This document shows, piece after piece, positions 1 through 11,096 of a stretch of 64,000 bases of DNA. The stretch covers positions 11,240,001 to 11,304,000 of the forward strand of contig CANTUV010000024.1 in the NCBI GenBank assembly GCA_947685225.1, given 5' to 3'. The stretch is from Garcia nutans (Eukaryota > Streptophyta > Magnoliopsida > Malpighiales > Euphorbiaceae). Positions within the stretch are counted from its first letter, which is position 1, and every line of letters starts with the position of its first letter. The translations under genes and the position numbers were made by a program. The notes beneath the pieces are model-generated. The model searched no databases. It was not told where the DNA came from and worked only from the letters and a program-made list of their open reading frames with translations.

Positions 1-649
1 AGGTTGCAAGTGGTGGTGCCCTTTCAATTTTAAGCAGAGGCTTATTCCTAGTGTTGGGCTTATTAGGCTCAAGCAGCTTTCCACTGTCAATTAAATTCTG
101 GATCTCATGCCTTAACTTCATACAGTTGTCCATTTCGTGTCCAAGCCTTTGATGGAATTGGCAAAATGCTTTAATATCAAAGTTAGGCGAAAAAGGATTA
201 CGCAAAGGATGAGGAGTCAAAGATTGTAACAATCCCTCCTTCATTAGATTCTCCAACATTTTTGACAGAGGTTCCCCCAAGTCTGAAAATTTGCGCCTCT
301 TTATTGGTTCAGTTGCTGCATTTTTCTCAATACCTCTTCTTTTCTTTTGATTTTTCTCATTGAGGTGGTAGTCGCTCCTATTGCTCCATTTAGACAGCAT
401 ATGGTTCGGCTGATCTTGTAAAATAGGGATTGATCCTTCATTTTTCATTTGATCTCTATTAGTGAAAATATTCTCCGTTGATGCTGCCTTTCCCCTTTTT
501 CTTATGTCAATGGGAGATGCGTTGTTGTTGATGATCTCTAGAATTTCAATCAACTGGGCCTTCATAATTTCAACCAATTGGTCTTGTAGTTCGGCCATCC
601 TAGCTTTGACAACTTCATTAATTATATCCCTTAGCTGGTTTGCATTCAT
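1..649 (-). CDS. gag-like ORF of T1, partial, capsid domain missing
   Basis: Gag-type protein of a Tat/Ogre-like gypsy element; Gag packages the element RNA in the cytoplasm. The frame starts at ATG 649-647, the first ATG after an in-frame TAA, and stays open for 216 codons to the window edge, so the C-terminus is outside. Residues 1-45 are a charged helical N-terminus. Residues 100-125 are basic and lead into FSDLGEPLS, which the other copies also have. A CX2HX4HX4C knuckle (C163, H166, H171, C176) is followed by the conserved HEIQNLIDSGKL stretch. Compared with the gag copies at 9696-11096 and 62213-63214, the roughly 200-residue capsid-like (Retrotrans_gag) region is absent and the two ends are joined in frame. 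It is the only gag here with its N-terminus and no stop. It may be a deletion derivative rather than a working Gag. Confidence 0.75.
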   Translation of the reverse strand, partial: MNANQLRDIINEVVKARMAELQDQLVEIMKAQLIEILEIINNNASPIDIRKRGKAASTENIFTNRDQMKNEGSIPILQDQPNHMLSKWSNRSDYHLNEKNQKKRRGIEKNAATEPIKRRKFSDLGEPLSKMLENLMKEGLLQSLTPHPLRNPFSPNFDIKAFCQFHQRLGHEMDNCMKLRHEIQNLIDSGKLLEPNKPNTRNKPLLKIERAPPLAT

Positions 650-1802
650 CCTTCCAATTAGGCACTTGAATTAAAGTCAATGTTGTAGATGGTATTTTTG
701 TATGCTCTTGAATTGTCGTACTTCAGGTCTAAGAGCCAGAGAGAATCAATGATATGAGATGCAAATGTATGTATGCATGTATGCATAAACCACAAACAAG
801 GATAATTAGGACGTTCCATCCAACCTTATATCATCCACACACGAATGGCGAGTCTCTTTTCCTAGGTATATGGTTAACAAAATACCAACATGGGGTATCT
901 TGCTTTCGAATAATTCCCTTGGACGTTTCAACCAATAGTTATATTTTTAAAAAATAGAAATCAATCCATGATAATTCCCATTAATTAGGTTTTAATCCAT
1001 TCAACCAACTAAAGTAGCTTTTATTCTATGTTGGATTAAAACGAAATTAAGAGGTTTTTTATAAATAGATTTCTCACTTGAAAAAGTAACTAATGATTCA
1101 TGCCAAAAACAAGCCCATGGTTAATTTGTTCTTAGTGTAAACTAGGCCCACAATTGATTTTTGGTATTTCATAATTGACCTAAATATTTTTGCAAGCTCT
1201 TTGTAAAAAATGGTTGGGTGAAAATAGTTTTATTTCTAAGCACATTGTAAAAGATTTTAGAAAAATGGATTTTGGGCTTAGTATTTGGGCCATGAGCCAA
1301 AGAATTTTTGATTTGTTTTTAGAAAAATTTTATGTCCAAAGGACATCTTAAAAAGTTTTGAAAATAGTTTTGGTCTTTTGGATTTTAAAGAAAGAAAAAA
1401 TTTATTTTGAGCTTGCAAATGTACTTGGAAAAATATTAGAAAAAGAACAAACCAAATAAGCCATGATTTAAACTAAGATAAATTAACCATAGTCAAACAA
1501 CATGCATTTGGGGTAAATCCTAAGGAAAGTAACTAGGCCAATTACATGAGCTTTAGTCTTTGGGTTAAAAGGCTTAGGTTCCCATAGCAAGTATATACTA
1601 AACGGTACAAGGCTATGAGTGGTTATGCGATGCTCGATCTCCATACCTTGAGTGAAAGTATGGTATCCCTTACATAACATAACACGGGTAACACGGGCGT
1701 CCTAACTTACGCACACAATGCAATCTAATATGATGCAATGGATAATATCATTATAAGAAAGAATAGAATAATATAAAGACCAACGGAATCAACTTCTCTT
1801 AT
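650..1802 (-). other. 5' leader of T1 (PBS to gag)
   Basis: Non-coding leader between the PBS and gag. It lines up along its length with 11097-12247 (T2) and 30685-31777 (T5). Shared landmarks are the run of TGTATGCA-type words near 765-786, the GTATATGG/AACAAAATACCAACATGG block near 870-895, and the block at 1490-1680 that reads as a short shadow frame in several copies. No conserved reading frame was found. Confidence 0.75.
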
Positions 1803-1819
1803 CCCCAGTAGAGTCGCCA
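1803..1819 (-). promoter_or_regulatory. primer-binding site of T1 (tRNA-Arg type)
   Basis: On the minus strand this reads TGGCGACTCTACTGGGG, one base inside the LTR end. It is complementary to the 3' end of plant tRNA-Arg(ACG) (…CGGAGTCGCCA) with one or two mismatches. A tRNA-Arg primer is known for Ogre/Tat elements and fixes the orientation: the 5' LTR is on the right. Confidence 0.8.
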
Positions 1820-1820
1820 C

Positions 1821-3503
1821 TGTGAGCGGGGATTTTCGCCCCCACTCTCGGTGGAATGGTTCTTGCGACTTCGGCACTGTTTAGGCTCAGGGCCTTAGAG
1901 AACATGGACCTAGGTCCGGAAAAAATGGAGTCGCCACCCGGACGGGCCAGGAAAAGAAAGGGGTGGATGACTCGATTCCTAAGGAATCCCAACCCCCTAA
2001 TGGGTTCGGAAAGTTGGGTACGTGTGGGGAAGGTGAGAAATGGCCCAGCACCCCCACAACGCCCGGTTCATTGGAACCGGCCTCCTTTACAGGTCTTAAT
2101 ATTATAAAATTCTTAAGTATAATAACATTATCCATACTACACACAATAAAAAGAATGCATAATTATATTAAAATCAAAGCAATGTCCAAACAAAACAAAA
2201 CAAAACAAATAAATGGACACCCATCCAAGGATGGAAACATGTCCTTACATCACATGCCTAGATAGGACACCCACCAAAAGGTAGAAACATGCCCTTTACA
2301 TAAGTTCTAAAATAGAAAAGCAAATTAAATTACATGATGGTTAACTAATGAGGTACCCACCAAGTGGAAACATACCTTTTACAACTTTTGGAAATCTAAA
2401 TTAATTGATAAAAGTAAATAATCATCCATCATAAATAAATCATTCATCAAAAGTATTTAAATATCAATAAAATAAACATCCATTCATGACAAATCAAGTA
2501 TTGAAATTAAATAGATTAAAGCATAAGAGATAAATCAAAGCATATCAAGTATGGAATTGAATAAAGCAAATAAAAGTTCAATTTATGGCTACTGTGACTT
2601 CTTATGGAATTAAAATAAATTAGGGTTTTAGGTTTTAAAAGGTGGGTAAGACTCTTTGATTAACCAAATTAAAGTTTGAATGGTGAAATTATGAAACTAG
2701 TATTTTGGACACTTTGAAATACTTTTTAATTCATGATTTTTAAATAGTGAATTAAGCTACTGTGACTTTTAGAGTTTTTATGTTTTTATGTTTTTTAATG
2801 TTTAAAAGGATTAGGGTTCATAAAAATTAGGGTTTAAGGGGTTTAAAAGGGTTAGTGTTCATTATTTTAGGTTTAAAAGTTGAATTTTGGATTTAGGGTT
2901 TGAAATTTAGGGTTCACGGGTAATGAAGAATTCTTAGGATTTTAGAAGTCAATTTGATATTTTATGAAGTTTTATGAATTTAAACACATGGATTGAAGTT
3001 TTTATAAGTAGAAAAGATGTTTTTTAAGGTTTTTTGAATGAAATAGAACCTACTTTAAAATTTTAAAAGAAACAGAATTTGATTTTACTTTTGTTGAAAA
3101 ATATGTTCAATTAGAGTTTTAAGGTTTTTAAGAAGAAAAAATAACAATTTTAAATCTTTTTAGAGAAGAAGGTCACGTTTTAGTGTTTAATTCTTTTGAT
3201 TTATGTTTTCACAGTAGCTAAATTATGGAATTAGTGTTTTTCAAAAGTTAAAATCTTAGAACTTTAATTTAGTTTTTCCCGCAGGCCTGCGGGCGAGCTG
3301 ACGCTGGCCCGACGGGCCTGCGCGACCACTTTTCGCTGCAGATTTTTTTTTCGACTCCGATTTTTTTTTTATTTTTTTTATTTGTTTATTTTCATTTTTT
3401 ATTATTAAAAATTAGATACTAAGGTAAAAATTATTTAATTAAAATTATTTTGGACTAAATAAATCATATTGGATCGGATTGGGTCAAAAATTAAGGGTCT
3501 ACA
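1821..3503 (-). repeat. 5' LTR of T1
   Basis: The LTR runs from TGTGAGCGGGG (sense end) to GGGTCTACA (sense start), 1,683 bp. It is shorter than its relatives (about 2.2 kb) because the segment carrying the TATA box and splice-donor-like motif in T2, T4 and T9 is missing near 3240-3275. A GC-rich block sits at 3278-3345. The first 5 bp beyond, CATAT (3504-3508), is the right copy of the presumed TSD; the left copy is outside. The open frames seen on both strands at 1789-2265 recur in the other LTRs and are not genes. Confidence 0.85.
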
Positions 3504-5281
3504 CATATCCTTACATCATCCATGTTTAAACTAAATAGGACACCCACCGAAAGGTGGAAACATGTCCTTTACATAGGTCCAAAATATAAAAGCTATTTAA
3601 ATTACATGATATTTAACTAATGAGGTACCCACAAAGTGAAAACATACCCCTTATAATTTTAATACTAAAACAAACAAATAATAACAATAAAGAAAACATC
3701 CATCCATGATAAATCAAATAAATCAAGCATTGAAATTAAATAAATCAACCATCAAAGCATATAATAAACTACATAATCAAATCTAAAATTAAATAAAGCA
3801 AGTAAAGATACAAATTAGGGTTTACTATTTCTATTTAAAGTTCTTTAATTAACATTTAGGGTTTTGGAATTTTAGTATTATTATTGTTATTTGTTTAGGC
3901 TACTGTAAAGATATTGGAAAATTGGAATGGATTAAGGTTTTATGAATTTAAGAAAGTAGTAAGGCCTTCAGATTGAACAAATTAAGGTTTTAAGAGTAAT
4001 GTCATGAAATTAGGGTTTTGAAATCTTAAGACATTAGGTTTATAATTCATGTTTACTGGATTGCTATTTTAAGTTTGTTGGATCATGGTTTTAAGGTTTA
4101 GATTTACTAAATTAGGTTTTAAGTTCACTAAATTAGGGTTTAGGAAAACTTAGGGTTTACTGTTTTGGTTTTTCGAGAAAGTTAGGATTTTTGGTATTTT
4201 AGAAAACATGTTTAGTTTTAGGGTTTAAGAAAATAGTTTAGAGTTTTATAAAAAATAATTATGACTTTTAGAAAATGTAAAGAAGACTAGGATTTGGAGA
4301 TTTAAGAAAATATTTAGAAATTTTGGACAAAAAGTTACGGTTTAGATGAAAATAGTTGGGGGAAAACAATTTAGGGTTTTAAAGCTTTTGGAAATAGAAG
4401 AAACAATTTAGGGTTTATGAAGTTTTTGGAAATAGAAGAGTAGTTTAGGGTTTTAAAGATTTTTGGAAGCAGAAGAGTAGTTTAGGGTTTTTAAAATTTT
4501 TGGAAGCAAAAGAGTAGTTTAGGGTTTTTAAGATTTTTGATTAAATTGTATGATGAAATAATTAATCCAATTTGAATGATGAAGCTACTGTAAAGAAATA
4601 AATAAAATAGAGATTCAAACCTCCGTTCACCAAAAATTACTTTCTGGATGAACAATAACAAAGGCAGTGTTGCTACCTTTAATGAATTGATGATTGCTTG
4701 CTTGTTGCTAATTTCTCTTGCTAGGGTTTTCTGTCTTTTTTCCACAGTCAGAAGTCCAATTTTCGATCAATCAAAGTACCAAAGTTTGGCTCAGTAAAAT
4801 CAATTTTTGATCCCCCAATCAAAGGCCCCTAATTCTGAATTTTAAAGTGTTATTTATAGGAAAAATCATAAACCTAATTCTAATTGTTTAAGGAAACTAA
4901 AATTAATTAGGAAAAGAAACCAAAACCAAATAGAATTTGGTTTAGGAAAAACTGCATTGGAAAACTTTACTGGCGAAAACTGTGAGTGTTGGCCAAAAAT
5001 TGCTAGCGAGCGAAGAAATTCCTACGAGCGGGCGCTGGGCGGCCAACCAATTCGTCGTAGGAAATTCCTGCGGGCAAATTGGCCTAGCCAATTGGACATT
5101 CTGCGACGAAATTTTTTCGTCGCCGATTTTTATTTTTATTTATTATTATTTATTTATTTTTATTATTATAAAAAATTATAAATACTAAAATAAATATTAT
5201 TTAATTAAAATATCACAAAAATTATTTTGGACTATATAAAAAAATATCGGACCAGACTGGGTCAAAAATTAAAGGTCTACA
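3504..5281 (-). repeat. 3' LTR of T2 (truncated by T1)
   Basis: This aligns with 12673-14450 at the same length (1,778 bp) and with few differences. It has a TATA box (sense CCTATAAATA) at 4850-4860, a donor-like GGAGGTTTG at 4616-4624, a GC-rich block at about 4955-5130 and about a dozen copies of AAACCCTAA (sense) between 3800 and 4730. It ends GGTCTACA next to the PPT. Confidence 0.85.
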
Positions 5282-5294
5282 GTTTGCCCCCTGC
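5282..5294 (-). promoter_or_regulatory. polypurine tract of T2
   Basis: The sense strand reads GCAGGGGGCAAAC directly against the LTR start TGTAGAC. The same word borders the 3' LTRs of T4, T6 and T9. It marks plus-strand priming and the 3' end of the interior. Confidence 0.8.
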
Positions 5295-5344
5295 CTGAAC
5301 GATCTGAGACTATGGCAAAAGAGAGTGAAAAGCAATATGATTTT

Positions 5345-6390
5345 TGACTAATTTTGGATTTGATTTGGGTACTTGGATTTGATTTGGGTACTTGGACCTG
5401 AGATTGGGTACTTGGACCCGAGATTGAATTTGATTTGGGTACTTGGGCTCAAGATTGGGTACTTGGACCCAAGATTGAATTTAATTTGGGTACTTGGGCC
5501 TGAGATTGAACTTGATTTTGGTTCTTGGACCTGATATTGGATACTTGGATCTGAGACTGAATTTGATTTGGGTACTTGGACCTGAGATTGAATTTGATTT
5601 GGGTACTTAGACCTGAGACTAAATTTGATTTGGGTACTTGAGCCCAAGATTGGGTACTTGGACCCGAGACTGAATTTGATTTGGGTACTTGGGCCCGAAA
5701 TTGGGTACTTGGACTCGAGACTTAATTTGAATTGGGTACTTGGACCTGAGATTGGGTACTTGGACATAAGATTGATTTGATTTGGGTACTTGGACCCGAG
5801 ATTGGGTACTTAGACCCGAGATTGGATTTGATTTGGGTACTTGGACCTGAGATTGGATACTTGGACCCGAGACTAAATTTGATTTGGGTACTTGGACCTG
5901 AGATTGAATTTGATTTGGGTGAGATTGAATTTGATTTGGGTACTTGGACCCGATATTGAATTGAATTTGATTTGGGTACTTGGACCCGAGATTGGGTACT
6001 TAGACCCGAGATTGATTTGATTTGGGTACTTGGACTCGAGATTGAGTACTTGGACTCGAGGTTGGATTTGATTTGGGTTCTTAGACCCAAGATTGAATTT
6101 GATTTGGGTACTTGGACCTGGGATTGGGTACTTGGACCCGAGATTGATTTGATTTGGGTACTTGAATCCGAGGTTAGATTTGATTTGGGTTTTTGGACCC
6201 AAGATTGAATTTGATTTGGGTACTTGGACCTAAGATTGGGTACTTGGACCCGAGATTGATTTGATTTGGGTACTTGAACCCGAGGTTGGATTTGATTTGG
6301 GTTTTTGGACCCTAGATTGAATTTGATTTGGGTACTTGGACCCGAGATTGATTTGATTTGGGTACTTGGACCCGAGACTGAGTTTGATTG
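5345..6390 (-). repeat. minisatellite array 1 in T2 3' UTR
   Basis: About 1 kb of degenerate tandem repeats with a unit near 25 bp (plus strand GATTTGGGTACTTGGACCC plus GAGATTG, with variable AATTT spacers). Related arrays occur in T4 (20284-20695) and T9 (59036-59460). Because the unit has few stops, several frames stay open on both strands (for example 5348-5767 and 5722-6202, minus). These are repeat artefacts, not genes. Confidence 0.85.
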
Positions 6391-6455
6391 ACCTTTTATC
6401 AGTTGAGAAGTTTGACTGCTCTGGCTATTCTATTCTTTAACGCATTGTGGTTCTT

Positions 6456-7148
6456 CACCCTCAAAATGGACCTTCATCGTTGGACCTTGGATCTTCATCC
6501 TCAGCATCGGATCTTCACCTTTAAAAATGAATCTTCATCCTTGGAGATCGGATATTCACCCTTGTAAATGGATCTTCATCCTTGGAGATCAGTTCTTCAT
6601 CCTTGGAGATCAGGTCTTCACCCTTGAAAATGGATCTTCATCCTTTGAGATCAGGTCTTCACCCTTGAAAATGGATCTTCATCCTTTGGACATCGGGTCG
6701 TTACCCTTGAAAATGGATCTTCATCCTTGGAGATTGGGTCTTCATCCTTAGCATCGGATCTTCACCTTTTGAGATCGGGTCTTCACCTTTGAAAATGGAT
6801 CTTCATCCTTTAAACATCGAGTCTTTACCCTTGAAATTGGATCTTCATCCTTTAAACTGGATCTTCATCCTTGGCATCGGGTCTTTATCCTTCAAAATGG
6901 ATCTTCATCCTTGGAGATCGAGTCTTCACCCTTGAAACATAGATCTTTATCCATTGGAGGCCGGGTCTTTACCCTTGAAACATGGATCTTTATCCATTGG
7001 AGGTCGGGTCTTTACCCTTGAAACATGGATCTTTATTTACTAGAGGTCAGGTCTTTACCCTTGAAACATGGATCTTTATTCACTGGAGGTCGGGTCTTTA
7101 CCCTTGAAATATGGATCTTTATTCATTGGAGGTCGGGTCTTTACCCTG
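6456..7148 (-). repeat. minisatellite array 2 in T2 3' UTR
   Basis: About 16 imperfect units of 40-41 bp, containing GGATCTTCATCCTT, GAGATCGGGTCTTCACCC and TTGAAAAT. Units vary in the second half (GGAGATCGGG, GACATCGGG, GGAGGTCGGG). The same unit is more uniform and more numerous in T4 (20757-21606); only a few copies remain in T9 (59515-59633). Confidence 0.85.
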
Positions 7149-9695
7149 GCTTCAACTCTTTTAGTTGGACTGATCTTTTGTCTTTTGTATCTTCATTCTT
7201 TTGAGAATTCTAATTTTCTTCTTTTTTCATTCTTTTTTGTTCTTCCTTTGCACTTTTACAAAAAAATTAGCCCTTTTTAGCTAGCCTTCATATCCTCTCC
7301 TTGCCCCCTGTGTGGTAAAATATTAGAAGTGGGTCAAAATGTTTTGTTCATGCATAAACTCAAAAATTGAAAAGGAGAAACTTTGCCCCCTGTGTAGGCT
7401 CAAACCCATGATTTTTCTATACGGGCTCTGATTGATTTTTTGTTGTCTAGTTCTTCGCACAAGCACGCATTTCTTCTTTTTGCAAAATTACTGAAACTTT
7501 CTCAAGCAATGGGCTTTCCATGCCCCCCTGATTTTATATCTTCTTTTGATTGTTTACTTCACAGGGTGTTTGCTGTTCACTTTGACAAGGACTAGATAAT
7601 ACAAGACAAAAAAGTGCGATGTGATATACTTATGTATGCATGATATGCATGAATAATACTTAAGTCATTCCATCGACTCATAGACCGAGGTGATCAGCAG
7701 AAGTGTTCTCATTAGTTCCTTTCGGATGCTCGTTCAGGTCTTGCATTGGAATGACAAGACGCTTCACATTTATGGCTTTTATCTTTAAGTTGTTGAAAAT
7801 ATGAGTGGTGGAGACCCCCAAGCTACAGAGTCAAGGATACATCCATTTCAAACTATGTTTCAGCATGTCAGTCAGTAGCTTCTTCATGACCTTGCCAATA
7901 ATCATTCCCTTTGCCCAATGTGTCCTTTGAGATTTAATGATTCGACATACTTCCATTAACTTGAAGGTTTTAAATTTTTTTTTTTCAAATTTTTTTTTTC
8001 TGTTTTTTTTAAATTCAAATGTTGGCTTTGCCAAATCAATGTCAATTTAGCTCAGGACTCGATCTTCAAAATTAATATATCTATAACATGATAACCCTAG
8101 TTGCCGTACTAACTCGGGAATCATTTCTATTTAAGCAAGAATTGTTGCACTTTAGATAGGCACATACACATTGCTTGGCCAAAGGTCTCAATGAGTTTAA
8201 ATATTGTCTATCTCATATGCATGCTTATTCAAACTATCTCCACTAATAGACTCTACCTATCAAGAGAGATCAACAGGTCTTTGATAGGCTTGAAATGGGG
8301 TCTATAAGGGACATGGGTTAAATGAAGGCCATTTGTAAGTTGGAGCCGATGTGACACAAAAAACAAACCTTCACACTACAAACTGCTTGTTGGAACTTTA
8401 GATAGTTGGGAGCATGAACAGATAGAGCTTTGAACATTCTCCCATTTTCTTGGCATTTATCTAGATCTTGATTGGGACAGACTTCATTTCTTTTCTTCTT
8501 TTCCCTTTTATTTCTCTTTATTTTTCTTTCTCTTCCCTTTTCTTTCTCTTTATTTTTCTTACTCTTCCCTTTCTTTGAGCATTTTATCATTTTTTCCTTC
8601 TTCCTTGTAGGACTGTCAAGTACAGAACTTTCAAGAATTGAATGGTCTTTTTCCTTTTTCTCTGATTTTGATCGAATCTTTGGTTGGCTTGGACTAATTC
8701 AAGTCAAACTGTCCTTATAAACCAAATGGAAGCCTTTTGGTGCTTTAGGTAAAAGAGAACTTGATTGGCTTTCTGAACCGCCTTTTTAGGTTTTATCTTT
8801 CTTTTTTTTCTTTTCTTTTTTTTTCCTCCTTTTTTTCATTTTGTCTTCTTCTTTTTTCTTCTTCTTTTCTTTTCTTCTTTCTTTTTTTTGTTCTAGCTCT
8901 AAAAGAGTTGTCTTGTTTGTACCAACTTGGGTTTCCAATAATGGATGAGTGGAGTGACATAAATCTTCTTTAACAGAGATAAATCATTTGTTACTCTGAT
9001 GTTGTCTTGATATATTAGAGATATTAGAAAAACTTTAACTACTCTTATGGTCTTGAGAACTTCAACTCCCCTTATGGTCTTGAGAACTTCAACTATCTTC
9101 ATGGTCTTGACTATTCATTTCTTTCTTTGATCTTCTTGCCTCTTCATCTTAGTGATCATAAGACTTGTCAAAAGTATCACAACAGCTCAAGGTAGGTTAT
9201 TGGGGTTTGTAAGCCAATGAAAAGAAAGCTAAAATTTTACGAAGGCTCAAAGGGACAACTAGGGATTGATATTTAATTGGGTGGATACTAGTTGTTGGCT
9301 AACCAAACAATGCCTAGATCATCTCTCCCTTAAAATAAGTAGAGTTCAATTTCACCTCGAAAGTTTGTCAAAGCATGTTCTAAGACTGACTAGGATCTAG
9401 GCAAAGGTAATTATGCAGGAGCCCTCTCTAAGTAAGCATACACAACTCAATGCTATAGAGCAATTCCCTCATCTAGTAAAGTCATTCAAGTCATGATGCA
9501 TAAATATATTAATTCATGAATTATCAAGCTAGATTTCTCATTGGTTGAGCACCAAAATGAACAAAGACCAACAAAAATTTTGATGAAAGTAATTTATTCA
9601 AACAAATTTAAATTTGAAAAACAAGATTGGTCCAATTAAATATTAAAGAAAGCAAAATTGAAAAGCAACATTCAAGATAAGGAAAGTTTGTTGAG
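7149..9695 (-). other. non-coding interior of T2 between gag and the 3' UTR arrays
   Basis: No gene was found. The stretch is collinear with 14451-16600 (T3), 21607-23570 (T4), 27768-29305 (T5) and 59641-62212 (T9), so it is a fixed part of the element where autonomous relatives carry pol. It includes the CATGTATGCATGATATGCAT-like words near 7630-7650 and a pyrimidine-rich stretch at 8475-8895 (purine-rich in sense). Short frames here are not conserved between copies. Confidence 0.7.
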
Positions 9696-11096
9696 TTAAG
9701 CTTCTTTTCCTTTCACATCTTCAATATCTTCATCGTGAAAGGATGATAAAACAAAATCTTCTTCCAATCCTTTTTCTACTATGAAGGTTTCCGGTGGAGG
9801 TACTCTTCCAAACTTAGGCAAAGGGTTGTTCTTTGTATTAGGCTTGTCTAGTTCAGGTAGCTTACCACTGTCGATTAGATTTTGGATCTCATGCCTCAAC
9901 TTCATACAATTGTCCATTTCGTGTCCAGGCCTTTGATGGAATTGGCAAAATGCATTAGTATCAAAGTTAGGTGGAAGAGGATTTGGCACAGGACGGGGAG
10001 TCAAGGGTTGTAACAATCCCTTCTTTTGTAGCTTATTGAGAACCCAAGACAACGGCTTACCTAATTCTGAAAACTATCTTATTCCTCCTTGACTAGTAGC
10101 ATTAACATCAACTTCCTTTTGTGTACTTTGATCACTAGGCTGATAATTTCCTTTCACATTCCTTCTTGCTGAAAAGCAGCTCTTCTCCCTTTCCCATTCT
10201 TCGATTTACAAGACAGCTTGCAAAAGATCTTTGAAATCATGGATGAGTATATGAGACATCCTTTCATGAAGACTAGGCAACACCCCTCTCACAATCATCC
10301 TTATTTGATCAGATTCATCGGGCCTCTTCTTAAGCAAAGCAGCCTTATTTCTCCACCTTTTCACATAGTCCACAAAATTCTCATTTGGCCTTTGTCTAAT
10401 GGACTCAACTTCTATTAAGGTAACTTTCATCTCAACGTTGTATCCATATTGTTGGATGAAGGCCTTGTATAGCATATCCTAACTCTTTTGAGTTCCTTCT
10501 TCTAAGGTATTGAACCAATTTTGGATAACAGGATCTAATGAGAGCATAAAGTACCTTAGAGTTTGAGCCTTAGTAGCCCAGGCAGACTGCATAGCAGTGA
10601 TATACTGCTTCACATGGAGATGGGGGTTTCCAGTACCATTGAACTTCGAAAAGGATGGCATCTTGAACTTGTATGGACCTTCATCGTCTAGCTCAAGTAG
10701 TTTGTCGATCTCAGACATCTCTTCAGTTTTTAGCTTCTTCTCAAATTTCTTTTCTAAATCAGCAATCATATTCTCAACATCAGACGTCTTGGTCTTTTCA
10801 ATAGTTGTCTTCTCAACAAAATTTTGTTCTTTCTTCTTATCTTGAGGATCTTGGAAGTATTGAGCCCAATCATCATCATCATCATCAATGATCACCTTAT
10901 CATCATCAAAAACTACTTCACCAGCTTTAGCCTTCCCTTTGTCCTTTGGCTTTTTAGTGCTAGCAGATGCTTCGGCATGATTTCCTAAAATTGCAGCCAA
11001 CTGGTTCTTCATGGTCTCAGCAATGGCCTCTTTTATTTCTTCCATCTTGGCATTGAGGGCATCGTCTACCATTTTTTGAATTTTTTCAAGCTCCAT
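9696..11096 (-). pseudogene. gag of T2, three premature stops
   Basis: Gag of a Tat/Ogre-like element, about 465 codons from ATG 11096-11094 to the stop at 9696. Order: acidic and lysine-rich N-terminus with a DDDDDDW run (residues 70-77) and a coiled-coil-like stretch (about 105-130). The capsid (Retrotrans_gag) region runs from PYKFKMPSFSKFNGTGNPHL (141-160) through QNWFNTLEEGTQKS and RQRPNENFVDYVKRWRNKA. The knuckle is CQFHQRPGHEMDNC (CX2HX4HX4C), followed by a conserved acidic tail. Three in-frame stops break it: near 10480 (Trp to TAG), near 10205 (Gln to TAA) and near 10070 (Gln to TAG), judged against the T9 and T5 copies. A possible in-frame N-terminal extension is frameshifted here. 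Not functional. Confidence 0.9.

Noticed and set aside
1856..2265. Open frames of 80-118 codons on both strands near the PBS-side end of each T-family LTR (also 12386-12646, 18195-18612, 49303-49600, 63342-63692)
   Set aside because: They recur only because the LTR end recurs. Frames differ in length and frame between copies, both strands are open at once, and there is no domain or codon bias. LTR shadows.
3800..4730. TTTAGGGTTT words as interstitial telomere repeats
   Set aside because: They are isolated, spaced by 30-60 bp of unrelated sequence and conserved as part of the LTR, not tandem arrays.
5348..6208. Repetitive ORFs such as SKYPISGPSTQ repeats on the minus strand and WVLGPEIGYLDPR on the plus strand
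   Set aside because: They translate a ~25-bp minisatellite with few stop codons. Several frames are open together and do not match between copies.
5345..7148. Tandem arrays considered as a CRISPR array
   Set aside because: Units are contiguous and degenerate with no unique spacers, no cas genes are present, and the setting is a plant retrotransposon 3' UTR.
8318..8590. Cys-containing sense frame (VKVC..CHI-like words) considered as eroded integrase zinc finger
   Set aside because: Only a few residues fit, no HHCC spacing or D,D,E core follows, and the frame breaks within 30 codons in all copies.
8472..8973. Phe/Ser-rich ORFs and Lys-rich reverse-strand ORFs in the pyrimidine-rich tracts
   Set aside because: They follow from base composition; frame and sequence are not kept in the matching tracts of T3, T4, T5 and T9.
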